The notes under the pieces were generated by a model. That model did no database searches. It was given only the letters and a program-made list of their open reading frames with translations, and had not been told where the DNA came from. 64,000 bases of DNA from the NCBI RefSeq assembly GCF_020037125.1, contig NZ_JAIQDG010000006.1, positions 287,949 to 351,948 of the forward strand. Direction: 5' to 3'. Numbering within the stretch: position 1 is the stretch's first letter; every line of letters starts with the position of its first letter. Position numbers and translations under genes: made by a program. This DNA is from Myxococcus sp. RHSTA-1-4. Its GTDB lineage: Bacteria > Myxococcota > Myxococcia > Myxococcales > Myxococcaceae. This document shows positions 7,140-14,871 of this stretch, piece after piece.

Positions 7140-7706
7140 ATGACGGAGCTGGGCGACGCGGAGCATCGCTTCATCGAGGCGATGGCTCTGCACTTCGAGC
7201 GGCAGGGCGGCACGCGCATCGGCGGGCGCATCCACGCGCTGCTGATGCTGGCGGACGAGCCGCTGTCGCTCAAACGCATCGCCGAGCTGCTCAAGGTGAG
7301 CGCCGCCTCCGTGTCCACCAACATCCGCGCCTGCACCTCCATGGGGCTGGTGGAGCCGGTCAGCGTGCCCGGCGACCGGCAGCACTACTACGTCATCAGC
7401 ACCGAGGGCTGGGAGAGCCGGCTGCGCACCGCGGAGGAGGCGATGAAGGCCTTCGTCCGGCTGTGCCGCGGCGCCCTCGCCTCTCCGCGGCTCGCCGACA
7501 AGGCCCACCTGCGCGAGGCCGCGGACTTCTGTGACTTCTACCTGGCCGAGATGGCCGGCATCGCCGAGCGGTGGCGCGACGCTCGAAAGCTTCGAAAGGA
7601 CGCTCCGCATGAACCCCGCAGCGAAGTCCCCCATCGTCTCCATCACGAACGTGACCAAGGACTACACCCTGGGAAAGGTGGTCGTCCCCGCGCTTCGAGG
7701 CGTTGA
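7140..7706 (+). CDS. GbsR/MarR-family winged-helix transcriptional regulator
   Basis: This is a DNA-binding repressor-like protein of 188 residues from ATG 7140, which has GGAGG just upstream; a GTG at 7104 would add 12 residues. The winged helix-turn-helix spans about residues 25-80: GRIHALLMLADEPLSLKRIA, then ELLKVSAASVSTNIR, then a wing ending GDRQHYYV. A helical C-terminal dimerisation region follows (EEAMKAFVRLCRGAL, then EAADFCDFYLAEMAG). The last 30 or so residues are basic and are read through the start of the next gene in another frame, so they may lack function. It sits directly behind the palindrome and overlaps the ABC ATPase gene, so it probably controls the exporter operon. The ligand is unknown. 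Confidence 0.85.
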   Translation: MTELGDAEHRFIEAMALHFERQGGTRIGGRIHALLMLADEPLSLKRIAELLKVSAASVSTNIRACTSMGLVEPVSVPGDRQHYYVISTEGWESRLRTAEEAMKAFVRLCRGALASPRLADKAHLREAADFCDFYLAEMAGIAERWRDARKLRKDAPHEPRSEVPHRLHHERDQGLHPGKGGRPRASRR

Positions 7707-8349
7707 CCTCCAGGTGCACCCCGGTGAGTTCATCTCCATCGCCGGGCCGTCCGGCAGCGGCAAGACGACGCTGCTCAACCTCATCGGCTGCGTGGACACC
7801 GCCACCACCGGCGTGGTGAGCGTGGCCGGCCAGGACACCAAGCTGCTCAGCGAGCGCCAGCTCACCCACCTGCGCCTGCACACCATCGGCTTCATCTTCC
7901 AGAGCTTCAACCTGGTGTCGGTGCTCACCGTCTTCCAGAACGTGGAGTTCCCGCTGCTGCTCCAGCGCAAGCTGGACAAGGCCCAGCGCCGGGAGCGGGT
8001 GATGCAGCTGCTGGAGCAGGTGGGCCTGGCGAACCACGCGAAGCACCGGCCCAACGAGCTGTCCGGCGGCCAGCGCCAGCGCGTGGCGGTGGCCCGCGCG
8101 CTCGTCACCCGGCCCCAGCTGGTGCTGGCGGACGAGCCCACCGCGAACCTCGATTCCGTCACGGGCCAGCACATCATCGACCTGATGAAGGAGCTCAACC
8201 AGAAGGAGGGCACCACCTTCATCTTCTCCACCCACGACGCCAAGGTGATGAACCACGCGAATGCCGTGTGGCGCCTGGCCGACGGGAAGATTCTGGACCG
8301 CCTGAGCGCCTCCGAGGCGCAGCGGGCCATGGCCTCGGGGAGTCACTGA
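7609..8349 (+). CDS. ABC transporter ATPase, MacB/LolD type
   Basis: This 246-residue ATP-hydrolysing subunit would power two FtsX-like permeases. Visible motifs are Walker A (AGPSGSGKTTLLNLIG, about residues 44-59), Q-loop (FIFQSFNLVSVLT), ABC signature (LSGGQRQRVAVARAL), Walker B (QLVLADEPTANLDS) and the switch His (FIFSTHD). The LSGGQ and 'DEPTANLD' forms are typical of the LolD/MacB/FtsE clade. The start at 7609 has AAAGGA eight bases upstream; the longer frame is rejected because it lies in the regulator gene. The next gene begins one base after its stop codon, so it is translationally coupled. Confidence 0.95.
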   Translation: MNPAAKSPIVSITNVTKDYTLGKVVVPALRGVDLQVHPGEFISIAGPSGSGKTTLLNLIGCVDTATTGVVSVAGQDTKLLSERQLTHLRLHTIGFIFQSFNLVSVLTVFQNVEFPLLLQRKLDKAQRRERVMQLLEQVGLANHAKHRPNELSGGQRQRVAVARALVTRPQLVLADEPTANLDSVTGQHIIDLMKELNQKEGTTFIFSTHDAKVMNHANAVWRLADGKILDRLSASEAQRAMASGSH

Positions 8350-8350
8350 C

Positions 8351-10462
8351 ATGGGGGGACATTTCCGTCTGCTGATGCAGGTGGCGTTCCGCAACCTGTT
8401 CACCAGCAAGATCAACCTGCTCATCGGCGGCATCATCTTCTTCGGCACCCTGCTGGTGGTGGTGGGCGGCGCGCTGCTGGACAGCATGGACAGCGCCATG
8501 AGCCGCAGCATCATCGGCAGCGTGGCCGGGCACCTGCAGGTCTACTCGGACGAGTCCAAGGACGAGCTGGGCCTCTTCGGACAGATGGGTGGCGAGCCGG
8601 ACCTGGCGGCGGTGGATGACTTCAGCCGCATCAAGCCGGTGCTGGAGAAGCACCCCAACGTGAAGACGTTGGTGCCCATGGGCACCAACGGCGCGCTCAT
8701 CACCTCCGGCAACACGGTGGACCTGACGCTGGCCCGCCTGAGGGACCTCTACAAGAAGCGCGCGGAGGGCGGCGAGACGCCCGGCCTCCGGGAGAACATC
8801 GACAGCCTCAAGTCCCACGTGCGGCAGATGGTGGCGCTCATGGAGGAGGAGATGGCCAGGAGCCAGGCCCTCCTCAGCGAGACGGCCCGCACGCCGGAGG
8901 AGAAGGAGGCCATTGCCCGCGCCCGCTCGGAGGAGTTCTGGAACGGCTTCGAGGCGGACCCGTTCGACTCGCTGGAGTTCCTGGAGAACCGCATCGCCCC
9001 GCAGATTCCGGACGGGGACATGCTCTACATCCGCTACGCGGGCACGGACCTGGACGCCTTCCAGCGCACCTTCGACCGCATGGAGGTGGTGGACGGGCAG
9101 CCGGTGCCGTCCGGCCAGCGCGGCATGCTGCTGTCCAAGTTCTTCTACGAGGAGTACCTCAAGCTGAAGACGGCGCGGCGGCTGGACCTCATCAAGCAGG
9201 AGCGCGACGTCAACAAGAAGACCATCGCCACGGACCCGCAGATGCAGCGCTGGGTGAAGGAGAACCAGACGCAGACGCGCGAGCTGCTCTTCCAGCTGGA
9301 CCCCATCAAGACGCGCCTGGCGGTGGAGCGCCTCCAGAAGGTGCTGGGCAGCCAGGAGCCGAAGCTGGAGAAGCTGCTGTCCGACTTCCTCGCCACGGAT
9401 GACGCCAACTTCGACACCCGCTACGCGCAGTTCTACGCGGAGCTGGCGCCGCTCCTGGAGCTCTACCGCATCCGCCTGGGTGACAGCCTCACCATCACCG
9501 CCTTCACGCGCAGCGGCTACGTGCAGAGCGTCAACGTGAAGATCTACGGCACCTACCAGTTCAAGGGCCTGGAGAAGTCCGCGCTGGCCGGCGCCCTCAA
9601 CCTGATGGACCTGATGTCCTTCCGGGACTTGTACGGCTACCTCACCGCGGACAAGAAGGCGGAGATCGCCGACCTGCAGAAGCAGAGCGGCGTGAAGGCG
9701 GTGGCGCGGGAGAACGCGGAGGACGCGCTCTTCGGCGAGGACAGCGGCAACTCGCTGGTGGCCGAGGCCACCCCGGGCCTCATCAACGAGCAGGAGGCCT
9801 TCAACGGGGCCATGGACTCACTGCGCCGGGACGACCTGGCGAAGCGCGTCTACTCGCAGTCCGAAATCGAGCAGGGCGTGGTGCTCAGCGCGGCGGTGAT
9901 GCTGAAGGACCCGGAGCAACTCCAGCAGACCCTGGCGGAACTGCGGCAGTCGGCGCAGGACGCCGGGCTGAAGCTGCGGGTGGTGTCCTGGCAGCAGGCG
10001 GCGGGCATCATCGGCCAGTTCGTGCTGATGGCGAAGCTGGTCCTCTACTTCGCGGTCTTCATCATCTTCGTGGTGGCGCTGGTCATCATCAACAACGCGA
10101 TGATGATGGCCACGCTGCAGCGGGTGCGCGAGGTGGGCACCATGCGGGCCATTGGAGCGCAGCGCTCCTTCGTGCTGGGCATGGTGCTGGTGGAGACGCT
10201 GCTCCTGGGCCTCGTCTTCGGCGCGGGCGGCGCGCTGGTGGGCAGCGGCATCATGGCGGCCCTGGGCAGCGCGGGCATCCCCGCGGGCAACGAGGCGCTG
10301 TACTTCTTCTTCTCCGGCCCCCGGCTCTACCCCACCCTGAGCGCGGGAAATCTGATTGCCGCGTTCGTCATCGTGCTCGTGGTGTCCTCCATTTCCACCC
10401 TCTACCCGGCGTTCCTCGCGACGCGGGTCTCGCCCCTCAAGGCGATGCAGACGGACGAGTAA
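8351..10462 (+). CDS. FtsX/LolE-like ABC permease with a large periplasmic domain
   Basis: This 703-residue MacB/LolCE-type permease has an N-terminal transmembrane helix (residues about 20-42). A very long periplasmic region follows (45-555), with a charged coiled-coil section at 165-200 and 280-345. Three C-terminal helices come at about 558-582, 606-634 and 665-685, ending in the family signature 'FLATRVSPLKAMQ'. The FtsX core is visible (TLQRVREVGTMRAIGAQRSF). LolE and MacB homologues are usually 400-650 residues, so the periplasmic insert is large. Residues 457-464 read EDALFGED, a motif that recurs in the N-terminus of the outer-membrane protein encoded three genes downstream. Confidence 0.92.
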   Translation: MGGHFRLLMQVAFRNLFTSKINLLIGGIIFFGTLLVVVGGALLDSMDSAMSRSIIGSVAGHLQVYSDESKDELGLFGQMGGEPDLAAVDDFSRIKPVLEKHPNVKTLVPMGTNGALITSGNTVDLTLARLRDLYKKRAEGGETPGLRENIDSLKSHVRQMVALMEEEMARSQALLSETARTPEEKEAIARARSEEFWNGFEADPFDSLEFLENRIAPQIPDGDMLYIRYAGTDLDAFQRTFDRMEVVDGQPVPSGQRGMLLSKFFYEEYLKLKTARRLDLIKQERDVNKKTIATDPQMQRWVKENQTQTRELLFQLDPIKTRLAVERLQKVLGSQEPKLEKLLSDFLATDDANFDTRYAQFYAELAPLLELYRIRLGDSLTITAFTRSGYVQSVNVKIYGTYQFKGLEKSALAGALNLMDLMSFRDLYGYLTADKKAEIADLQKQSGVKAVARENAEDALFGEDSGNSLVAEATPGLINEQEAFNGAMDSLRRDDLAKRVYSQSEIEQGVVLSAAVMLKDPEQLQQTLAELRQSAQDAGLKLRVVSWQQAAGIIGQFVLMAKLVLYFAVFIIFVVALVIINNAMMMATLQRVREVGTMRAIGAQRSFVLGMVLVETLLLGLVFGAGGALVGSGIMAALGSAGIPAGNEALYFFFSGPRLYPTLSAGNLIAAFVIVLVVSSISTLYPAFLATRVSPLKAMQTDE

Positions 10463-10466
10463 GGTC

Positions 10467-11768
10467 ATGCTCCAGCTCTTCCTCATCGCATTCCGCAACC
10501 TCGGCACCCACCGCCGCCGCACGCTGCTGCTCGGCGGGGCCATTGCCGGCGTCACCGCGCTGCTCGTCGTCCTGATGGGGCTGTCCACCGGGATGAAGGA
10601 CACGATGCTGCGCTCGGCCACCACGCTGGCCACCGGCCACGTCAACGTGGGCGGCTTCTACAAGGTCACCGCGGGCCAGTCCGCGCCGGTGGTGACGGGC
10701 TACCCGAAAATCATCGAGCAGGTCCGCAAGGACGTGCCGGAGCTGGACTACGTCGTCCAGCGCGGGCGCGGCTGGGTGAAGGTGGTCAGCGAGGTGGCCT
10801 CCGCGCAGGTGGGCCTGGGCGGCATCGACGTGGAGGCCGAGCCCGGCATCCGCAAGGTGCTCCAGATGAAGGAGGGCTCACTGGACGGGCTGAAGGAGCC
10901 CGACACGGTGCTGCTCTTCGAGAAGCAGGCGAAGCGGCTGGAGGTCAAGGTGGGTGACACCGTGACGCTCTCCGCGCCCACCATGCGCGGCACCAACAAC
11001 ACGGTGGACGTGCGGGTGGCCGCCATCGCCGCCAACGTGGGACTGATGAGCGACTTCAACATCTTCGTCCCCAACTCCACCCTGCGCTCGCTCTACCAGC
11101 TCAAGGACGACACCACCGGCGCCATCTACCTGTACCTGAAGGACGTGTCCCAGGTGCCGGCGGTGCAGGCGCGGCTGCGCCAGACGCTGGCGGCGGCCGG
11201 CCACGAGGTCATGGACAACGACCCCCGCGCGTTCTGGATGAAGTTCGAGGTGGTCAACCGCGAGGGGTGGACGGGCCAGAAGCTGGACATCACCAACTGG
11301 GAGGACGAAATCTCGTTCATCAACTGGACGCTCACCGCGCTCAACGGCCTCACCGGCGTCCTCATCTTCGTCCTGCTGGTCATCATCTGCGTGGGCATCA
11401 TGAACACGCTGTGGATCGCCATCCGGGAGCGCACGCGGGAGATTGGCACGCTGCGCGCCATCGGCATGCAGCGCACGCGGGTGCTGGCGATGTTCGTCTT
11501 CGAGGCGCTGACGCTGGGCCTGCTGGGAACCCTGGCGGGCGCCCTCTTCGGGCTGGTGGTGTGCCTGTCCATCAACGCCGCGGACGTGGCCGTCCCGGAG
11601 GTGGTGGCGGTGTTCATCATGTCGGAGAAGCTGAACCTGGCGGTCAACCCCGGCTCCGTGGTGGGCGCCATGCTGTTCATCACCGCCTGCACCACGGCGA
11701 TTTCGCTGATTCCCTCCTTCCTCGCCGCGCGGATGAAGCCCGTCACGGCGATGCACCACATCGGGTGA
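10467..11768 (+). CDS. Second FtsX/LolC-like ABC permease
   Basis: This 433-residue permease would pair with the previous one in a heterodimeric transporter, as LolC pairs with LolE. It starts MLQLFLIAFRNLGTHRRRTL, a basic cytoplasmic segment with a first transmembrane helix at about 18-40. A MacB-like periplasmic domain occupies about 45-310. Three C-terminal helices begin with LNGLTGVLIFVLLVIICVGI. The FtsX motif is clear (AIRERTREIGTLRAIGMQRT), and the chain ends 'FLAARMKPVTAMHHIG'. It starts four bases after the previous stop codon. The upstream extension of the frame is a shadow of the first permease. Confidence 0.92.
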   Translation: MLQLFLIAFRNLGTHRRRTLLLGGAIAGVTALLVVLMGLSTGMKDTMLRSATTLATGHVNVGGFYKVTAGQSAPVVTGYPKIIEQVRKDVPELDYVVQRGRGWVKVVSEVASAQVGLGGIDVEAEPGIRKVLQMKEGSLDGLKEPDTVLLFEKQAKRLEVKVGDTVTLSAPTMRGTNNTVDVRVAAIAANVGLMSDFNIFVPNSTLRSLYQLKDDTTGAIYLYLKDVSQVPAVQARLRQTLAAAGHEVMDNDPRAFWMKFEVVNREGWTGQKLDITNWEDEISFINWTLTALNGLTGVLIFVLLVIICVGIMNTLWIAIRERTREIGTLRAIGMQRTRVLAMFVFEALTLGLLGTLAGALFGLVVCLSINAADVAVPEVVAVFIMSEKLNLAVNPGSVVGAMLFITACTTAISLIPSFLAARMKPVTAMHHIG

Positions 11769-11774
11769 TTCTCC

Positions 11775-12557
11775 ATGGGTCTCAAGAACGTGCTGTCCGC
11801 CGCGGTGCTCGCCGTGGCCATGCTGTCCGCCCCGGCCGCCCTGGCGATGGAAACGGCCGAGATGGTGAAGCTGCTGGCCACCATCGACGACCGGCAGCGC
11901 AACGGCGGTGACTACAAGGCGCTCGTCTATCTGGAGCAGAAGGAGAAGGACAAGACGGACACCGTGCGCGAGGCGTTCGTCTACCGGCGCGACGCGGACG
12001 ACAAGCTGATGATTCTCTTCAGCCGTCCGAAGGCGGAGGCCGGCAAGGGTTACCTCCGGCTGGACAAGAACCTCTGGAGCTACGACCCCAACGTGGGCAA
12101 GTGGGAGCGGCGCACGGAGCGCGAGCGCATCGCCGGCACCGACAGCCGCCGCGCCGACTTCGACGAGTCCCGCCTGGCCGAGGAGTACGACCCCTCCTTC
12201 GAGGGTGAAGGCAAGCTGGGCAAGTACACGACATTCATGCTGACCCTCAAGGCGAAGCCGGGCATGGACGTGGCCTTCCCCGTCATCAAGCTCTGGGTGG
12301 ACAAGGACACGACCAACGTCCTCAAGCGCGAGGAGTACGCGCTGTCCGGCCGGAAGATGCGCACGGCGCTCTACCCGCGCTGGAAGAAGCTCTTCAGCGA
12401 GTCCAAGGGCGCCGACGTCTGGTACCCCGAGGAGATCCGCTTCTACGACGAGGTGGAGAAGGCGAACTCCACCACCGTGCTCATCAAGTCCATCGACCTG
12501 CGCGCCCTGGAAGCCAACCTCTTCACCAAGGCGTGGCTCGAGAGCAAGAGCCGATGA
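11775..12557 (+). CDS. LolA-like outer-membrane lipoprotein-sorting protein
   Basis: This 260-residue periplasmic protein has a signal peptide (residues 1-24, cut near APAALA). Its fold-type signature is that of the 'outer membrane lipoprotein-sorting protein' family (LolA/LppX-like half barrel). The visible features are a DRQRNGGDYKALVYLEQKEK strand region, KLMILFSRPKAEAGKGYLRL, the loop DKNLWSYDPNVGKWERR, then PVIKLWVDKDTTNVLKREEY. Members bind acyl chains in a hydrophobic cavity. Placed between the permeases and the outer-membrane barrel, it is the likely shuttle across the periplasm. Its stop codon overlaps the next start (ATGA). Confidence 0.88.
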   Translation: MGLKNVLSAAVLAVAMLSAPAALAMETAEMVKLLATIDDRQRNGGDYKALVYLEQKEKDKTDTVREAFVYRRDADDKLMILFSRPKAEAGKGYLRLDKNLWSYDPNVGKWERRTERERIAGTDSRRADFDESRLAEEYDPSFEGEGKLGKYTTFMLTLKAKPGMDVAFPVIKLWVDKDTTNVLKREEYALSGRKMRTALYPRWKKLFSESKGADVWYPEEIRFYDEVEKANSTTVLIKSIDLRALEANLFTKAWLESKSR

Positions 12558-14197
12558 CTCCGCGCAACCTCACCCTGGCCGCGGCGCTGTCCGCGGCCCT
12601 CGCCGGGGCGCCCGCCCTCGGCCAGTCCGCCCCGTCAGGTGACCGGCCCGACGAGAACGCCCTCTTCGGCGGTGAGCCGGAGAAGCCCGCCGAGGCGGCT
12701 CCTCCGCCCTCCTCCGAGAGCCAGCCGCAGGCGGACCGTCCGAGCGAGGATGCCCTCTTCGGCGGTGATGCCCCCGGGACGGAGTCGTCCGGCGCCTCTG
12801 GAGCCGCGGAGCGGCAGCCTCCGTTGACCGAGGCCTCCAAGGACGGGAGCGACCGCGACTCGGAGGCGCTGTCCGGCCCGGCGACGCGCAGCGCGTTCGA
12901 CTCCGACGAGGCCGTGGATGACCCGCTGAAGATTGGTGGCCAGTTCTACCTTCGCGCCAGCGTGGCGGCGAACGAGGGGGTGTCCTTCGGCAACACCTCG
13001 TTCGCCGCGCCCACGCTGGTGGACGGCTACTTCGACGCGCGCCCCACGGACCGGATACGCGGCTACGTGGTGGGGCGGCTGAGCTACGACCCCACCCTCA
13101 CCTCCGAGCCCGCCGAGGGCGCGCCGGCGAACCCGCGCGTCCTGCTGGACCAGGCGTGGCTGCGCTTCGACCTCGAGCGCACGGTGTTCTTCACCGTGGG
13201 CAAGCAGCACGTGAAGTGGGGCACGGGGCAGATCTGGAACCCCACCGACTTCCTGTCCCCCCAGCGGCGCGACCCGCTGGCCTTCGTGGACCTGCGCACC
13301 GGCGTGTCCATGCTGAAGGTGCACGTGCCCTGGGAGGCCCGGAACTGGAACTTCTACGCCATCGCCGTGATGGACGACCTGGGCACCGACGCGGGCGCCA
13401 TCACGGACCCGAACGGGGGCAACACCCGCGCCGGAGGCAGCGAGCCCGTCAACCGCATCAGCCGCATTGGCGGCGCGCTGCGCGGCGAGGTGGTGGTGGG
13501 CCCCGCGGAAATCGGCGCCAGCGCCGTGGCGCAGCGTGGCCGGAAGCCCCGCTTCGGCCTGGACCTGTCCTCCGCCCTGGGCCCCATCGACGTCTATGGC
13601 GAGGTGGCCTTGAAGGAGGGCACGGACCGGCCCCTGTACCGGCTGCCCGAGGGCATCACGTTCGAGGAAATCCTCCAGAACATCCAGAACGGCATCCCGG
13701 TGGAGTCGTACATCCCCGCGGGCCTCACGCCCCAGGCGACGGCCGGCGCGAACTACAGCTTCGGGTACGGCGAGAACGACATCGCCATCGTGGGCGTGGA
13801 GTACTTCTACAACTCCACGGGCTACACGAGCTCCTTCGGCTACCCGTACCTGCTCAGCCAGGGCGCCCTCCAACCGCTCTACACGGGCCGCCACTACGGC
13901 GCCGCGTACGTCTTCCTGGACCGGCCCGGCTCGCTGGAGCGCACGTCCTTCAACCTCTTCACGCTGGGCAACCTGTCCGACCGGTCCTTCGTGAGCCGGC
14001 TCAACATGACGCACCGGGCACTCACGTACCTCACCGTGGAGGCGTACGGCGCCGTTCACTATGGCCGCATGGGCGGAGAGTTCCGGCTCGGCTTCTCGAC
14101 ACCGGAAATCCCCCTCAGCCCGACGGAGAGAATCCCCGCGATGACCGTGGCCGCACCCACCTTCGAGCTGGGTGCCGGCCTGCGCATCAGCCTCTGA
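12554..14197 (+). CDS. Outer-membrane beta-barrel protein of the ABC/LolA operon
   Basis: This 547-residue exported protein has a signal peptide (residues 1-23, ALG-QS). A disordered Pro/Ser/Glu-rich segment follows (24-125), with two copies of an 'ALFGG' motif (DENALFGGE at 33-41 and EDALFGGD at 65-72). The rest is a barrel-type domain rich in alternating aromatic strands: FTVGKQHVKWGTGQIWNPTD, then FLSPQRRDPLAFVDLRTGVS, and a terminal aromatic-less strand GAGLRISL. It resembles DUF1302/alginate-export-like porins. Position in the operon suggests it receives or releases the substrate at the outer membrane. The start at 12554 overlaps the previous stop. Confidence 0.8.
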   Translation: MTPRNLTLAAALSAALAGAPALGQSAPSGDRPDENALFGGEPEKPAEAAPPPSSESQPQADRPSEDALFGGDAPGTESSGASGAAERQPPLTEASKDGSDRDSEALSGPATRSAFDSDEAVDDPLKIGGQFYLRASVAANEGVSFGNTSFAAPTLVDGYFDARPTDRIRGYVVGRLSYDPTLTSEPAEGAPANPRVLLDQAWLRFDLERTVFFTVGKQHVKWGTGQIWNPTDFLSPQRRDPLAFVDLRTGVSMLKVHVPWEARNWNFYAIAVMDDLGTDAGAITDPNGGNTRAGGSEPVNRISRIGGALRGEVVVGPAEIGASAVAQRGRKPRFGLDLSSALGPIDVYGEVALKEGTDRPLYRLPEGITFEEILQNIQNGIPVESYIPAGLTPQATAGANYSFGYGENDIAIVGVEYFYNSTGYTSSFGYPYLLSQGALQPLYTGRHYGAAYVFLDRPGSLERTSFNLFTLGNLSDRSFVSRLNMTHRALTYLTVEAYGAVHYGRMGGEFRLGFSTPEIPLSPTERIPAMTVAAPTFELGAGLRISL

Positions 14198-14220
14198 CAC
14201 AGGCACGGGTCTCCGCGTCC

Positions 14221-14255
14221 AAGGGCCGCGTCTCCTTCACGGGGACGCGGCCCTT
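14221..14255 (+). terminator. Strong terminator closing the ABC/LolA operon
   Basis: Fifteen-base arms (AAGGGCCGCGTCTCC and GGGGACGCGGCCCTT, one wobble pair) with a five-base loop are followed by GCGTTTC. It separates the exporter operon from the polyketide cluster. Confidence 0.75.
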
Positions 14256-14413
14256 CGCGTTTCGGGCGCGTGGGCCCGGCTGCCCGCGTGTCCCCCGGCG
14301 GAGCGTCCCTCCCCGCCGTCATCCCGCTCTTCACATCGGCCATTCGCGGGCCCTGCCTCTGGGCGCCACGGAGCACCTCCGTCGCGCCCAACCGCGAAAG
14401 GAAACGACGAACG

Positions 14414-14833
14414 ATGTGGTCCTTTGAGCACTCCGAGGAGACGAAGGCGAAGAGCAGTGACGTGTGGCGGCTGTACAGCGATGTCTCCACCTGGCCCCGC
14501 TGGGACCATGGCGTCGAGTGGGTGAAGCTGGAGGGCCCCTTCACCCAGGGCACCCGGGGACGGATGAAGCCCCTCGGCGGCGAGCCTGTCGGCATCCATC
14601 TGACCGAGGCCGTCGAGAACGAGCGCTTCAGCGACGAGACCACCCTGCCCCAGGCCGTGATGCGGTTCGAGCACACGCTGACCCGGGGCCGCGGTGGCAA
14701 GACGCGCATCACCCACCGGGTCGTCATCGATGGGCCCCTCGCGGAGCTCTACGTGGACGGCTTCGGCAAGAAGGTCGCCACGGGACTCCCGCTGAGCGTC
14801 AAGGCGCTCGCCCGTCTCGCCGAGCAGCCGTAG
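14414..14833 (+). CDS. SRPBCC (START-like) cyclase/lipid-binding family protein
   Basis: This 139-residue single-domain protein of the SRPBCC superfamily begins FEHSEETKAKSSDVWRLYSD, then VSTWPRWDHGVEWVKLEGPF, the usual N-terminal helix and first strands. It ends with the long C-terminal helix (ELYVDGFGKKVATGLPLSVK). The family includes polyketide aromatase/cyclases and lipid carriers. It is 38 bases upstream of the radical SAM gene and probably the first gene of the polyketide cluster. It lacks the 'FQPQPPP' motif of the other cyclases here, so its role may differ. AAAGGAAA precedes the ATG. Confidence 0.75.
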   Translation: MWSFEHSEETKAKSSDVWRLYSDVSTWPRWDHGVEWVKLEGPFTQGTRGRMKPLGGEPVGIHLTEAVENERFSDETTLPQAVMRFEHTLTRGRGGKTRITHRVVIDGPLAELYVDGFGKKVATGLPLSVKALARLAEQP

Positions 14834-14871
14834 CCGCGGACCTCCGCCTCCCACACCCCTTCAGGACATTC

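Noticed and set aside
7073..7534. Alternative frame starting at ATG 7073 upstream of the regulator
   Set aside because: Translation is Arg/His/Ala-rich without any domain, whereas the overlapping frame from 7140 is a clear winged-helix protein with a good ribosome site.
14414..14833. Assigning this SRPBCC gene to the upstream ABC operon
   Set aside because: A strong terminator at 14221-14255 separates it from that operon, and it lies 38 bases from the radical SAM gene.
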